Shown one piece after another: positions 13,074-25,397 of a DNA stretch of 64,000 nt. Within the stretch, counting starts at the first letter, position 1. Each line of letters starts with the position of its first letter. The notes beneath the pieces are model-generated. The model had not been told where the DNA came from. It did not search any database and was given only the letters and a program-made list of their open reading frames with translations. Origin of the DNA: Arctopsyche grandis (lineage: Eukaryota > Arthropoda > Insecta > Trichoptera > Hydropsychidae); NCBI RefSeq assembly GCF_051622035.1, contig NC_135359.1, forward strand, positions 31,773,501 to 31,837,500, given 5' to 3'. The translations under genes and the position numbers were made by a program.

Positions 13074-13440
13074 CGATTGACCAATCAGATTTAATCACAC
13101 ACTTTAAGCCCCGCCTCCAGATGATTTTGATTGGCGCTATCGGATTTTTCCGACCAATCAGCGCACAACAATGCGAAAACCGAAATCTTCACTGAAAATC
13201 GCCATCACGAATACAATGGATCGACACGTGACAATTCGCATTGTTTTTGCACAAACTAGACCACGATCAAATTGTGCAATACGTATTGTACTGTTTTATG
13301 TGTATAATATATATGTATGTACTTCTGTAAAAAGGATCGATCGTGATCGCGGCTCAGTGGTCCGTCACGGTGCGTGTGAAAACGAAAGTTCCCGTGTCGA
13401 ATGACACGCTTGTTGCTCAACCGTGGCTCGCGTGTCATTT
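13074..13440 (+). promoter_or_regulatory. CCAAT- and GC-box-rich patch
   Basis: Within 100 bp there are two direct GACCAATCAG-like CCAAT boxes (13078, 13154), an inverted one (GATTGGCGC, 13128) and a GC box (CCCCGCCTCC, 13109). The following 270 bp are less AT-rich than the neighbourhood and hold an open frame of 77 codons from 13171 with no resemblance I know. This could be a promoter and first exon of a gene that continues outside the window, but nothing else supports it. Confidence 0.3.
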
Positions 13441-13655
13441 TTTCGATACATCAACATTGTTAAGGTTCGTCCTAAGGTACGCACTTATTCCAAATACGAC
13501 GAACTCAACCGTTTGACTATCAAACGAACCAAAATCTAACCCCAACAGGTGAAACAATCTGAAAGTCTCATCGTAAACATTCCGCATATCACAAGTTTAT
13601 ATAGCGGGTAAACAAAAATGTATAGAAGATGAGTGGGGATAAATTAGCGTAGACG

Positions 13656-13740
13656 TGATATTTTATTTTATTTTATTTTATTTTAAAAAATCAATACCAC
13701 AGAGACTTGACAGGTTGCCCCAAAGCGTCAATGTGATTTT
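13656..13740 (-). mobile_element. LINE/SINE 3' tail with stem-loop
   Basis: Read on the minus strand: CACATTGAC arm, a 20-nt loop with GCTTTGGGGCAACCTGTCAA, the partner GTCTCTGTG (7 of 9 pairs), then AAAATAAAATAAAAT. Arms at 13698-13706 and 13727-13735. The 13740-13900 stretch is a low-complexity run of AATAAAAATCATAAA units. Confidence 0.6.
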
Positions 13741-14295
13741 AATACAAATAATAAAAATCATAAAAATTACAAAAAAAACACCATAAAAAAAATAATAAAA
13801 ATCATAAATAAAAAAAAACATAAGAAAATAATAAAAATCATAAATAAAAAAAAACATCATAAAAAAATAATAAAAATCAAGTAAAAAATATGTACACAAA
13901 ATAAAAACAAAGAAATAAGATTGAAAAATTTATATCGTGCTATTTAGGATGTGTTCCACCAACTCAATATATGTATATAAGTGCTGTAGGTTTTGAAAAT
14001 GACAGTGAGTATTTACACCAGATACTTCAGATTGACACATAAACATAGATTTTCATTATTCGTTCGTAGATAGAGATTAAACCTTGCGAAAGACAAATCT
14101 CTGGGAATCTTTTGAAGAACAAACTAATTTTCATCAAATGTGATTTTAGTTTTGTACTATTTTGTTTGTCTTGACCATTTATGAATACAATTCAGATGAG
14201 TTACTGGTATTTGAAAAACCACTACAGTCGACAAATTGGTTGAAACTAATCTGCCAATGCGTTTGTAGATACATCTCTATGTTCAAGAGCTGTTT
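13741..14295. repeat. AAAATCATAA low-complexity run, then plain DNA
   Basis: 13745-13885 is made of imperfect repeats of AATAAAAATCATAAA. After it no feature is seen. Confidence 0.45.
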
Positions 14296-14870
14296 AATTT
14301 ATTTATTTAATTAAAGTTTGGACAATTGTGGCATCAATGAATTCCTAATTTGAGTAAAAATATAATACATTAGATAGAAAACAATAGCAGCAAAAGTTCA
14401 AACAAAAATAGAAGTAGTCATAAAGCATATAATAATAGATAAATATAAAGTGAAAAATGAATGGGAATGTCTTGTATGAACAGTCAGAACCGATATACAT
14501 ATAATGTACAAGAACCATCCGTGAATACAAAACATCCCCATGAGGCCCAAATATTCTGAAAGAAGATCGAAATTCACTTATAAATCACCATTCAATTATG
14601 AAAATAATGATGAGCGCAGGCTACCAGACAAATAGGTTAAAACAATACCTGATAACCTACACTTTTTGAGGTGGAAAATATCACATTCAAGCTCGGCAAC
14701 AACGATTTCATTAAGAAGTCTAATAGCTCTTGAAATATGAGCCATCCAATAAAGTACTGTGCGGGCAGGACGTGCAACCATCAAATTATGATATCTACCA
14801 CGCACAATAGGCATAGATCTACTTACATACACTGTGGATGAGGACTTACAGATAGCCTATTTATCGCAAG
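14296..14870 (-). mobile_element. LINE 3' end with ORF2 C-terminus
   Basis: The minus-strand frame 14832-14596 (78 codons) contains RGRYHNLMVARPARTVL and SRAIRLLNEI...CDIFHL. This is the pattern at the end of Jockey/CR1-like ORF2 proteins: a basic stretch, an aligned aromatic, then R-x-x-RLxN...DIF. It is followed by a 3' UTR that matches 12360-12460 and by the start of a 3' stem (14312-14332) next to TTTATTTATTTAA. 5'-truncated and not functional. Confidence 0.6.
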
Positions 14871-15529
14871 CTAGCTCACCACATATCCCACAAATAAAAT
14901 TTGAAACGAAATAATACATTGAATAAATTCCATATTTTGTTTTTTGCTGAAGATATTGACAATTTTGTGAAAATGTGTCGTTTCAAGTTAGTTTCCCTCA
15001 CTGTTGACAGTTCTCGTTACTAATAAATAATATACATACACATATTGTATACGATATGAATACTTGGCCCTTGCTGAAAGTGTCTGCTAGGACAGGTTCG
15101 TACACTAACCGGTCTATTGAGCTCACGCAGCCGCCACAGAACGGAGTGAAAACAAACTTAACTCTCAGATAAACCCAAGTTAATTATAACCGAGAACTAA
15201 CTATGTTGTATGCGGACTAAAAAGAAATTTTCTTATCGCGTTGGATCGACGACGAAAATAAAACGAGCCGCTCGATATGGTGAAACTACAATATTAGCAT
15301 ACCGTTTTGTGGTGGCGTAACTAGCGCCCCCTACGTCGACTGTTGTATAATATAATAATATACTACACCTGGTATTTTAATATTAAATCAGATTTTGAAT
15401 AAAGCATTGGACAGTATACTTTTACTTGTTTTTAAAATATTGTTTAATGCTAAAGGCCCATTGCACGTATTAGAGCACTGTCAGTTGCGCATGCGCATTG
15501 CGCTTTGACAAACTGAAATGCGTGGCCTT
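14871..15529. other. No gene seen; CG-richer patch 15080-15330
   Basis: The patch at 15080-15330 is richer in CG than its surroundings. I see no open frame of note or repeat in it. Confidence 0.4.
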
Positions 15530-15650
15530 TTATATATTTATTTATTGAAAAATCAACAGGCCTCAGATGTAGAAATTCATAAAAACAAATAATAAATATA
15601 ACAAAATAACATCTGAGCCCAATTATAGATTTTTACAAAATACATAATAC
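15530..15650 (-). mobile_element. LINE 3' end (empty-site relative)
   Basis: On the minus strand: AATTGGGCTCAGATGT, about 38 nt, ACATCTGAGGCCTGTTGA, then AATAAATAAAT. The two words form a stem of about 10-12 bp. The same LINE 3' end is found at 51720-51790 plus 55926-56005 (split by a younger LINE) and at 58620-58757. This copy shows the uninterrupted form. Confidence 0.65.
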
Positions 15651-15711
15651 CTATATATGTATCTAGTTCATATAGACTAAAATATGACTAAATAGGACGA
15701 TGCACAATTAA

Positions 15712-16169
15712 GAGGGCTGTACACCTGAATGCGACAATATATATCAATATATATATTGAGTGAATGCGACAGTTTCGCTTCGACCAGATAATACATATTT
15801 TAAATCGACAAAATCGAGGTTTCGTATTCTAATATTTTCTCCTCCAAAATTGGGCCGATTTTTAAAAAAAATTCATCATCGATATGAGAAAGATATTTTC
15901 TGTGCATCTATCAGCGTATTTTTTGTTTAAATCGACCGTTAAATAAGCCCGCTGGACTCTTTTCGTGGGTGTAAAAAAGAGGCGATTTTATAGATGTTTG
16001 GCGGCTCCTAGCTCCTATAAATAATAACTAATCAAAAAAATAAAACGATAGATGCATCCCAATGGTGGATATCCATAGCATATAAAAAAAATGATTTCTC
16101 TAGTGCCATAATTGAGGATGGGAGAAGTCTAATACGTTTGTATGGATAAGGCGCTGGTGTCCAGCCCTC
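15712..16169. mobile_element. TTAA-flanked MITE, copy 1
   Basis: The ends are GAGGGCTGTACACC (15712-15725) and GGTGTCCAGCCCTC (16156-16169), inverted repeats with one mismatch. TTAA flanks both sides (15708-15711 and 16170-16173). A TTAA target is typical of piggyBac-type elements, although the TIR does not start with the usual CCC. Length 458 bp, non-coding. A second copy that has lost its left end is at 43369-43819. Confidence 0.8.
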
Positions 16170-16204
16170 TTAAGCATAAAGTGATATAATATAATTGGAC
16201 AAAG

Positions 16205-16300
16205 ATTATTTTATTTTATTTTTATAAGACATCAATTAATCAAGCACACTTGTCTAACAGATTGCTCCAAAGCGACGAGTGTGCTAAAAAGATTAATAAA
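16205..16300 (-). mobile_element. LINE/SINE 3' tail with 11-bp stem
   Basis: On the plus strand the arms are AGCACACTTGT (16243-16253) and ACGAGTGTGCT (16275-16285), pairing over 11 bp with one G-T. The 21-nt loop (16254-16274) reads CTAACAGATTGCTCCAAAGC plus one base. The tail (16207-16228) is TTATTTTATTTTAT, so the element is on the minus strand. The SINE at 27576-27993 ends in the same sequence, which links this tail to the SINE family. Confidence 0.7.
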
Positions 16301-16823
16301 AGGTACATGAAATACAAATAAAATAAATAAAAGTACATGAAATACAAGTAAAATAAATAGGAGAAAATAAAAATAAATAAATATGTCAAAATAAATTCTT
16401 AAAAAGTTCTTAACTGATCAACTCAACCGTTCTTATTGGTCGCGACTTCCGTAACTTAGGAAGTGGTGCAGAAAATGACGAGAGATAATATAAATAGAAA
16501 TAGAAATGGATCAATCAGTCAAGACTCGCCTGATGGCAGTCCTGAATTGATGTAAAGAAATACCGAATAGGACAACCTCATTCAGCTCCCCGTTAATATA
16601 ATATATATCATATATTAATATAATATACATCATATATCCCGTTAATATAATATAATTATTTATAATATAAATCTATAAAAATTATGACAAACAGTACAGA
16701 TGATGATATGTATACAGAGGGTGTATTATTAGCACGGGAAATGATGTATAGTTGGTTTGTAAGTAACGATGTACAAAAATAACATAAATACGCATAATAA
16801 TATACAGGAAGTACATTAAACAG
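16301..16823. other. No gene seen
   Basis: Starts with AAATACAAATAAAATAAATA-type low complexity; 16590-16680 has three copies of a CCGTTAATATAATATA word. Nothing else. Confidence 0.45.
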
Positions 16824-17181
16824 AGGCGTGGACTAGTGGTTATCATATTATGCTTTCGAGCAGAGTGGCCACGGGTTCGAGTCCCACTAGAGTCCCGCGG
16901 CTGGCCAGACCTTGGATTCGTGACTCCAGGTCGATCGTTTCTTATCAGAGTTTGCTAATTTTTCTGATTCTTCTTCTTTCCTATCTCTCTTGCTAATCTC
17001 GTAAGTTATTCAGCGTCTTGAGTTTCGCCAATTTGAATATTAAAAAATATTGCAATAATGTCTCCATATCTATATGAATTCACTGTGGATATTTCTATGA
17101 ATTCAAATCGTATAAAATGCTTATACTAATTGTATTGTATCTGACAAGTGCACTCATCGCTTTGGAAATAAATAAATAAAT
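16824..17181 (+). mobile_element. tRNA-derived SINE, copy 1
   Basis: The 5' part looks like a tRNA: an A-box-like TGGACTAGTGGTT and a perfect pol III B box GGTTCGAGTCC (16874-16884). It is followed by a conserved body: GGCCAGACCTTGGATTCGTG, ACTCCAGGTCGATCGTTTCT and TATCAGAGTTTGC. The end carries GCACTCATCGCTTTGG (part of the shared 3' stem-loop) and an AAATAAATAAAT tail. Other copies are at 27250-27482, 27576-27993 and 30645-31095. Confidence 0.8.
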
Positions 17182-19279
17182 CAAATGATGTATGAAACGG
17201 AAAACAACATACAAGAAGCGCATTACTAGTACGTGTGATGATTTACATGTAGCATTTTTGTGCGATTCAAACGTTTAGATATTTATTATTGGATATTACA
17301 TATGAAATAGTCTACTTTAAGATACAGATATTTAACAGGCCATAAATCATCATTTAATTGAATAATATCTGTTACAAATTTAGACCGTTTATCTAACACA
17401 ATCATACGTTATAGTATGTCTAGTGTATGTGTGGGTTTGAGGCCGGCCAAAACTGAGCTCAAGTAGAGTGATTTTTTCATACATTTTACAATTATTATAT
17501 TTGAATACTGTAAAATATTCAGCCGTATCATTAAATTCAATTAAAGGCACACGTAATAATGTATTACAATGGAGATTTCTCAAACGATTATGATACAATT
17601 GCATTACCGTTACTGCGAACGAATTACAACAATTATCGCGTTAATTAAACACACACACATATATGTATTTATGTATATAGAAAATGAAAATCAGAACAAT
17701 AATGGTGCAATGATTCAAGTTTATCTGTACGAACGGAAGATGTGAAATTTCACCGTCGATTTCATACTAATCGACCGGTCAGCACAGTAGCTTTCTTCTC
17801 GGTTATGGTAATGAATTGCGATTTGCTATATATTTAAGTTGACTCTCACCCAGATGATTCGTTCAAAATTATGCAAATCTTTTTTCGGAACTGTGTCCAA
17901 TTATCTGATCCAAATAATACATTAATATTGTAAACAAATCGTCACGTAAGTGTGTCAATAGCGTGCGACCTTACTCGACTTGGAAGTCTATGTAGGAATG
18001 ATTTGCTATTTTATCCGTGAATGAGCAGAGTTTCCCAAAATGTTTTCTATCTAAAACACTTTCAAGGCTTTGATATTGTTATGTCAATGCTGAAAAAAGT
18101 AGATATTATAATTTTATAAGGAAGTGTGACCTTATGAAGTTATAAGTGTGGGTGAATGCTTTGGTCAAAAATTGGTTCATGTTCACTTCAGGTGGACCAG
18201 TTGAAGAAACGATAGTTTTAACCTCATAAATATTCATTAAACTGGTTGAGAATGTATGACCAATACCGAGTCTTGAACTATTTATAATATGAGAATACTA
18301 GAAATTGTATTCCCTTGTATGGACGTTTTCATGAATTATATGTTATATACAATATATATTGTAATAAATGGATGAGGTTTGTTTTAAAAAATGTTGTACA
18401 CATAAGATGTGGTATCTAGTTTTCAAAACCTATTTTTGAAATTGTAGAAAAGCTTTCTAAAAGATTATTTTGAATGAAAATGATTGACTTGAATGATTGT
18501 CATCTTAGTGTAACAATGCGGAACGTTAACGTACAATATCTAGTAAATGAATCGCTTCCTGTCACATATTGACAAATTATTATAATTTTTCCTCTTATTC
18601 ATTTCAATTCGTAGTACAAAACTTCTCAATATACCAATTAATAATGTTAAAAAATTTCTTCGCTCAAATAAATGTCAAAAAAACACGTTCATAATGGAAA
18701 ACAGTATCGAAATGTCGCAATAAAAAGTTTGACATTACACATATGCGAATTTACGATTTACGTAACGACAGAAGAAGCCTTCATGGGAATGACCTGACAT
18801 TTTAAACATCTGCGACTTTTCAAAACGGACGAAAATTTAACATTTCCAATCGATAATTGAGCACAATGCATCTATATCAAATATTAAAACACAAGACGTA
18901 CAATTTTATAATGTTCGGTCGTATTACAACATTGAACTTTAAAAATTTATAGATAATACTCTGATAGTGTATTTTAATGTAAATTTGCTCTCAAAACACC
19001 AAATCAATCTACATAGTATTTGTTGATTTAATGCAGCGACGAATTTATATTGACATGCGTAGCATTAGTTGTTTAAATAAAACGTATAATTTAATGAAAA
19101 TATTTTATATTCAAACTTATAATATGTAGAATTCAGTATTAAAAATAAAAAAAAATATTTTAATTGAATTCTTTACAAAAAATTATGTCGAAATGGGTGC
19201 AGCACATAAACGGGAAGTTATAAAAAGTTAGTGAATATTTAAATAAACAATATCATGCAAAATTTTATTGATTGTTTCT
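17182..19279. other. No gene seen
   Basis: AT-rich DNA. The 71-codon minus-strand ORF at 17389-17604 has no family look. Confidence 0.5.
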
Positions 19280-19590
19280 ATAAGGCATGCAATATCCGTT
19301 CCTGTTCCCGTTCCCATTCTCGTTTCCGTTCCCGCTCCCGTTTCTAGTGATGGTTGGAGCTCAACTAACGTCTCTTATTATTATTAAGTGAAATTATTGC
19401 GTTGCAATGCTACTCATTCCCGATTTTCCCGTTTCTGTTCCCGTTTTTGGCCGATTTTTTTTCATCGTAAGCTTCTCATACATGTATACAATAAATCCTG
19501 AAAGTTCCATTGTTCCATCGTACAATAACGCATGCAATTCCCGTTTCTCGATGGGTTTCGATAAGTGAATGTTTCAGTTTCAAATTAACA
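19280..19590 (+). mobile_element. RTE-like fragment with CCCGTT repeats
   Basis: Has the GTTCCCGTTCC repeats (19290-19345), the shared line GTGATGGTTGGAGCTCAACT (also at about 6692), and CATGTATACAATAAATCCTG then TTCCATCG as in the other copies. It breaks off just before the 10-bp array that follows. Confidence 0.5.
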
Positions 19591-19600
19591 CTTAATAATC

Positions 19601-20100
19601 AAATTAAATCAAATTAAATAAAATTAAATAAAATTAAATAAAATTAAATCAAATTAAATCAAATTAAATCAAATTAAATCAAATTAAATCAAATTAAATC
19701 AAATTAAATCAAATTAAATCAAATTAAATCAAATTAAATCAAATTAAATCAAATTAAATCAAATTAAATCAAATTAAATCAAATTAAATCAAATTAAATC
19801 AAATTAAATCAAATTAAATCAAATTAAATCAAATTAAATCAAATTAAATCAAATTAAATCAAATTAAATCAAATTAAATCAAATTAAATCAAATTAAATC
19901 AAATTAAATCAAATTAAATCAAATTAAATCAAATTAAATCAAATTAAATCAAATTAAATCAAATTAAATCAAATTAAATCAAATTAAATCAAATTAAATC
20001 AAATTAAATCAAATTAAATCAAATTAAATCAAATTAAATCAAATTAAATCAAATTAAATCAAATTAAATCAAATTAAATCAAATTAAATCAAATTAAATT
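19601..20100. repeat. Tandem array, 50 units of AAATTAAATC
   Basis: Exactly 50 consecutive 10-bp units fill the interval. Forty-six are identical; units 2, 3 and 4 end in A and the last ends in T. The near-total uniformity points to recent expansion. The unit length is close to one helical turn and each unit carries A-tracts, so the whole block should be intrinsically curved. Confidence 0.98.
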
Positions 20101-20189
20101 ATAGTAAAGTATAGGAATGCATACGTGACACACAGACAAACATTGATTTTATATGTATATATACATATGTAGGATTGTATGAGTGGTAT

Positions 20190-20452
20190 GTAATGTAAGA
20201 GTTGGCATGCGTGCGCTCAAGTTGGTTACCAACGTACACATTTCCTTAAATACATACTGGCGCTTCATAATTTCGCGTCAGTAAAATCATAATTATAAAT
20301 ATTATTATTAAGAGATTTTTTTCCGTTTTTCACAGTAAGCTTGCTGGTCATGCATACAACAAATCCTGAAAGTTCCATCGTAATCGGTTCAGTGGTTTAG
20401 GAACCTATTCGAGACAGACAGACAGACATTCAATTTTATATATATCTACAGA
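20190..20452 (+). mobile_element. RTE-like 3' end
   Basis: CATGCATACAACAAATCCTG, then TCGTAATCGGTTCAGTGG, GGAACCTATTCGAGAC and a GACAGACAGACA end, closing with an AT-rich TATATATATC tail. It is the best preserved 3' end of this family in the window. It may be the continuation of the fragment at 19280-19590, split by the 10-bp array. Confidence 0.6.
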
Positions 20453-21544
20453 TAAAATTCTGTTTAATTTTTATTAACCTGTATCATTGTTTAATTAAAA
20501 AAATTCAATTAGAATGGTCGCGTATTGTGTCTTGGTATTTTTATTCACTCGCTGCACGGATTTATATGGGAAACTCTCACTTACAGTTTCGTATAAATTT
20601 TCGTATATGGTCTATGTTTTGTTAGCAAAATAAATCTGCTTTGGACACTAGACTTTGTAGACACAATGGTGCCATTGTTTGCAGCAAAACTTGGTCACAT
20701 GTCGATGTTGACGGATTTTATTTAAACGCCTCTCTTTCGAAACAGAACACGCAGTATTGTTTGAGGAAAATGAAAGTGCACGCGCTCTACGTACCTACGG
20801 GTCAATGAAAATCAATAACAATTCAAGTTATGTGCATATTCACAGTACAAAAAACGACTATTAAGGGCGTGAAAGCAACGCACGATTACCGTAATCGCAT
20901 TCAGGTTAAAACACTTATATTTGTAGTGTAGCAAAATTCAGGTTGCGGTTCCACAATCTAGAATAATTTTAATACAATAACGACTCGCGTTCAACTGCAC
21001 AATTGGACGTTGAAAAGGCCCAATAAAAATCAGTCTGATTTCAATTGTGTCGAGAAGAAAAGCGCTCGTTAAACGGCTAACGTTACAAAGACTCAAATGT
21101 ATCTACGTATGTATAGGTATATATACCCATATGTACGAGTTTGATTCGATGTAGCATTTGGTGCATTTTCTCCCGATGCACTTTCGACTGCACATCTGCC
21201 GTCGAAACTTTCTCGATCGACCGCCAAAGACAAGTTCAACGTTTCTCGTAATGAATGGTGACTATTTCAAGGTCCTTGATATCAATCAGTTGGCGTGGGA
21301 AAATATTGAACTGAAATCGAAGAAAATTCGCCATGAAAAGTTGCGTCATTGAAAATTCGAAGGAACAAATGCCGACATATGGAACTAATTTAAATACTAT
21401 GCCTAATCAGTGCTTGTTAACCACAATTATTTAAATCGTGATTTAATTCTGCCTAATAAGCTCTAAGGAAGCATATATATGTAATATATACAGTTGCTTG
21501 TCTGAAACTTGTTCAATATACAATATATTTTGATTTTTAAATGC
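20453..21544. other. No confirmed gene
   Basis: 20640-21350 is somewhat less AT-rich. The open frame at 21158-21352 (64 codons) has no recognisable domain and no supporting splice or promoter pattern. Confidence 0.4.
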
Positions 21545-21965
21545 TTTTTATTATTACGAAATTATGTTCACAATACATCTTATATCTATTTTAATAGCTA
21601 CTGATCTACTGATCATTTTCTATTTTACAATTTAATTTAATTTGGTTAGTAATCATAGTATTACATTATTCTAATATTAATCTACAGCATAATAGGAAAA
21701 AGAGCTCAAAAACCTATTTACAATCCTTATAAATGTTCATAATACATCTAATACATAATATTAATTAAAGACTCTCTAAAGTCGATGACTTAAAGCAGAT
21801 TGTGTTTAGGTAATCTGTGTTTATACCTGAAGGGTATAGGCATTTTGTTGTAATCACCGAGACTCTTCACGAGTGTGTTAGTATGGTTATTAGTGATTCT
21901 GTCATAGAATCTACTGGTTAGTTTGCTAGTAATGTCTGTAACAAACGGAATATTACTATACAATA
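21545..21965 (-). mobile_element. LINE ORF2 C-terminus and 3' UTR
   Basis: Minus strand 21965-21797 translates to a typical LINE ORF2 end: SRFYDRITNNHTNTLVKSLG, then FRYKHRLPKHNLL and a stop. The 3' UTR follows, ending TAATAAAAAGCATTTAAAAA at 21545. The same 3' UTR is found at 30140-30600 and partly at 31745-32035. 5'-truncated, hence inactive. Confidence 0.65.
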
Positions 21966-24900
21966 TATAATATACATATATTTGTAATGATTTTGAACAG
22001 TTTTTTGATATTGATATATTGACTGAGTGTATATGTTTTCAACTAGTTATAGTTTCATCCAAAAGCGGCAGTTATACTTATGAAAGTTGATGAAAATTGC
22101 TAAAGAAAGTAAACCATTGGTAATCGTTGATTCTTGATACAAAATAGATAAGTGTTGTAAACAATGTACTTAAGTATCTCTGAAAGGTTAAAATTCCCTT
22201 CACTTTAATTGAGAACTAAATTATCCAAGAGTTCAATAAAACCATACCCTATTGAATAGTTTAACAAATCGTTCATTTTTGATTCAACTCAAAATTAAGC
22301 GAAAAACATTGTACATAAACAGAATATGTAATTAAGTTGTATAGTACTAATCAAGCCTAAAATTTTGCGTTAATCTTCGTTTTTAAAATGGTAATGATTA
22401 ATGTATTTATATTATGTAAAATAACGGTATATATAATATGAACCAAAAACATCATATTGTTTACACGTGTGCAGGTTAGTTATTTTTCACGCTTCACAAC
22501 TCAATTTCGAAACGTCCGATTTTAATGCAAAAGAAGGGAATTTTTCATATTAATTAATGAAGTGAAGTCGAATTGCACCACGAGGAAGTTGTAATAGCAT
22601 TTTTTATGACTTTATTATGATTATATTCATTTTTCAAAAATAAACACATCATTACACAACGGCGACGGCCTGGCGTGCACGAAGAGATTGCTCAAAGACT
22701 TTGCTCCATTTCGGAAGCTTGTTCAACATCCAAGGTCGGCAATTACATTACTAAATTAACCAGTCCGCGTTTTGTTTTTTCTGACCAGTTAAATTTCGAG
22801 CAATTCACACCAAACATTCTCTCGTTACGATGAACGAACGGGAAGTGACGACCGTCAAATGGATGTCAAGGCTGGCCAACGCACGCCTTGCATCCAAAAT
22901 GCAAAGCTCTCTGACAAAACGAGTGCTTCTCAAATATAAACAAGCGAAAGTGTAAACACTGCATACTTTGGACAATCCCTTGGCCTTTAAGGGAAACGAA
23001 AATTCGAAGCAAACACTCGTCAACGTCGAGATTTTCCATTTTTAACGTACAACTATGTATACATGAAGATGTGACACGAAAACAAGTCGCCTTATATAAT
23101 ATAAACCAATAAGAAATTAGCTCTCACATCTTGTTGAATAGAAAAAAAAATAACGCTTTGAAATAATGATAAATAGTTGACCTGCTGACTTACAATCAGT
23201 ATGCAGCTTTGAAACAAAGTTGTGCTGAAAATGTATGAAATTTTCCGTAATGACCGTGATATAATAAATGAAACTATTTTCGATTCCATTTATGTTAACA
23301 AAGCAGATGTACAAGACTATGTATGTATGAGAAATAAACAAATCTTTAAACAAGATGACCAAATTTATTTAATTTGATACGAAAACACATCAAATGTGTA
23401 AACAAATCAAACTAATTAAAAACATTAATTTCCTTGTAATTTCGGGCAATGATACAGCTTTCTAAATATTTAAAAAATTAACTACATAGTTCCAATAAAG
23501 CATAGTTGATTTACTATATTAATGTTTTTTTAACATATTTAATAAATGAAAACCGATCTGAGCCTACGAAGACCAGTAATTTCTGCAATATCTCAATTAA
23601 AATGTTTATTAAAATCAATTTAATATTGACCTTTTCTAAAATTAATCACAGACGAATTAAGAAGAAGTATAACATATGTATGAACATTCATTTTGTAATT
23701 CGTGTATCAGATATTGTATAATCATTAATACAACTCGAACAAAAAAATCTATTTACAAATACGTAATGACCTGAGGAATCTAATGAAGCTTGTTGTCGTA
23801 GAAAGAACGTCTTTCAAACTAATATGATTGAAATATTGATCTCATTTAAATTATGTATCATCTGGGCAATATATGTATGTACATATTCAATAATGATACC
23901 GTATGATTAATCCCATTGTTTGCGAGACGCTATCGTGTGTCAGGGGTCTTTGCTTCAATGCAATTATTTATCTATAAAGCACTTTTACACCAGACGTGTA
24001 ATTTAAAAACTCACATATAAAGCGAGTAAAAATGCTTTTTATACGCCTGCATAGTTATCGGTAATTATATCGTGCTCTGATTGCTCAAAAGACAATATGA
24101 GTTCGCGTGCACAAGAATATCTGTCACGAAGGTCACACTGTTTTGAAAAAATGTCCCATACATTTGCTATAATATTATTCACATATTAATTAAAATTAAA
24201 TCCAGTGGGTTGGTTTGTTAATCGGTCGTGTCAAGGCTCAGAGAACGAATCGTCGAGAGTATTGCGGATTCTAAACCGGGTTCAGCGAATGTCGATCTAT
24301 GGGTCGGGATTTCGCTTCAATACACACAGCTCTTGAATCCCAAACTGGTCTGTGCTGTTCTTCGACCACGTGGTCGGACTATGTTGTGAAAAGTGGTCAT
24401 GTATATACATACATATATAGAGAAAACGTACACCTTATATGCTCGATTTGACACAGATATTGTGTTGTCTCTGAAGCCCTTCGTTTTCACTCGGCAGGCA
24501 CAAACTAGTTTTAAAAACTATGTATATATATATTATAGATACATATATCCAATAAGATAATACAAACGAATATGTATGTATGTATATGCCAATTAAAATG
24601 TGGGTTTTCATAAAATATCAATAATAAACCGTGGTGTATATTGGAAATAGCGTTTCTAATTCATTGAAACTATGTTCTACATATATGAGACAGTAAAATA
24701 TATCTAATTCTAAAATATATTCAGGAAAATGGATGTGAAATTATCTAATGCATCTTCTTTTTGTGTTTATTTCCGTTATGAAAATCTACAGTTTTTAGTT
24801 AGGAACGATAGAAATTGATTTATTATGTAATTTCACTTTAAATTAAATTGAAAATCTAAACTATAGAATCTTCTCAATTTTCACTCGACCGAGCAACGCC

Positions 24901-25375
24901 GGGCAATTCAGTTGAAAATAATTCAACTTCTGTGTGTGTAATTTTAAATAAAATGCGTGTAATTTTCTGTTGAATTCAATTTTATATTAAATGCTTCCAT
25001 TTCATATTAATATTTTGAAATTAAAGTAATAATATTTTAAATGCATAATAAAAACTTCCTTGTTGCATTTTTTATCAATGAAATGGTTTTTGTGCACAAC
25101 ATTATTGTTTTATCATTTTTTGTATTTAATAATCATATTGTAATTGTTAAATAAACATGTATATAAGCGTTTTCAATCAACCATAGATTTATGTAAATAT
25201 TTTTTAATTGAAAAGCACTGATTTCGAGACATAAATATTTATACTCATTCTAAATATAATAAAACAAGATAGCCTCTATTTTTATCATAGGCCAATACAC
25301 TATCATTATAAACAAACATCTTCGTTTTTAATTATCAAAAAACAACATTATCGACCGTAAAATTTTTTCTCGATT
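21966..25375. other. Intergenic DNA, one small ORF noted
   Basis: No repeat or RNA gene recognised. At 22830-22955 (+) a 41-codon frame starting MNEREVTTVKWMSRL lies in a CG-richer patch (22640-23000), with the minus strand also open. At 24886-24915 the words CCGAGCAACGCCGGGCAATT resemble the 3' end of Helitron-like elements seen at 27212. These are weak hints only. Confidence 0.4.
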
Positions 25376-25397
25376 CACACACACACACACACACACA
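25376..25397. repeat. (CA)n microsatellite
   Basis: Eleven CA dinucleotides. Confidence 0.95.

Noticed and set aside
16874..16884. Perfect B box as a tRNA gene
   Set aside because: No cloverleaf can be drawn; it is the head of a SINE with other copies in the window.
22830..22955. 41-codon ORF MNEREVTTVKWMSRL...
   Set aside because: No relatives known to me, opposite strand equally open, no promoter or splice support; only mentioned in the region entry.
24535..24600. Many ACATATGTA and CATACATACA words across the window as regulatory sites
   Set aside because: They are spread evenly through intergenic DNA and look like general sequence composition.
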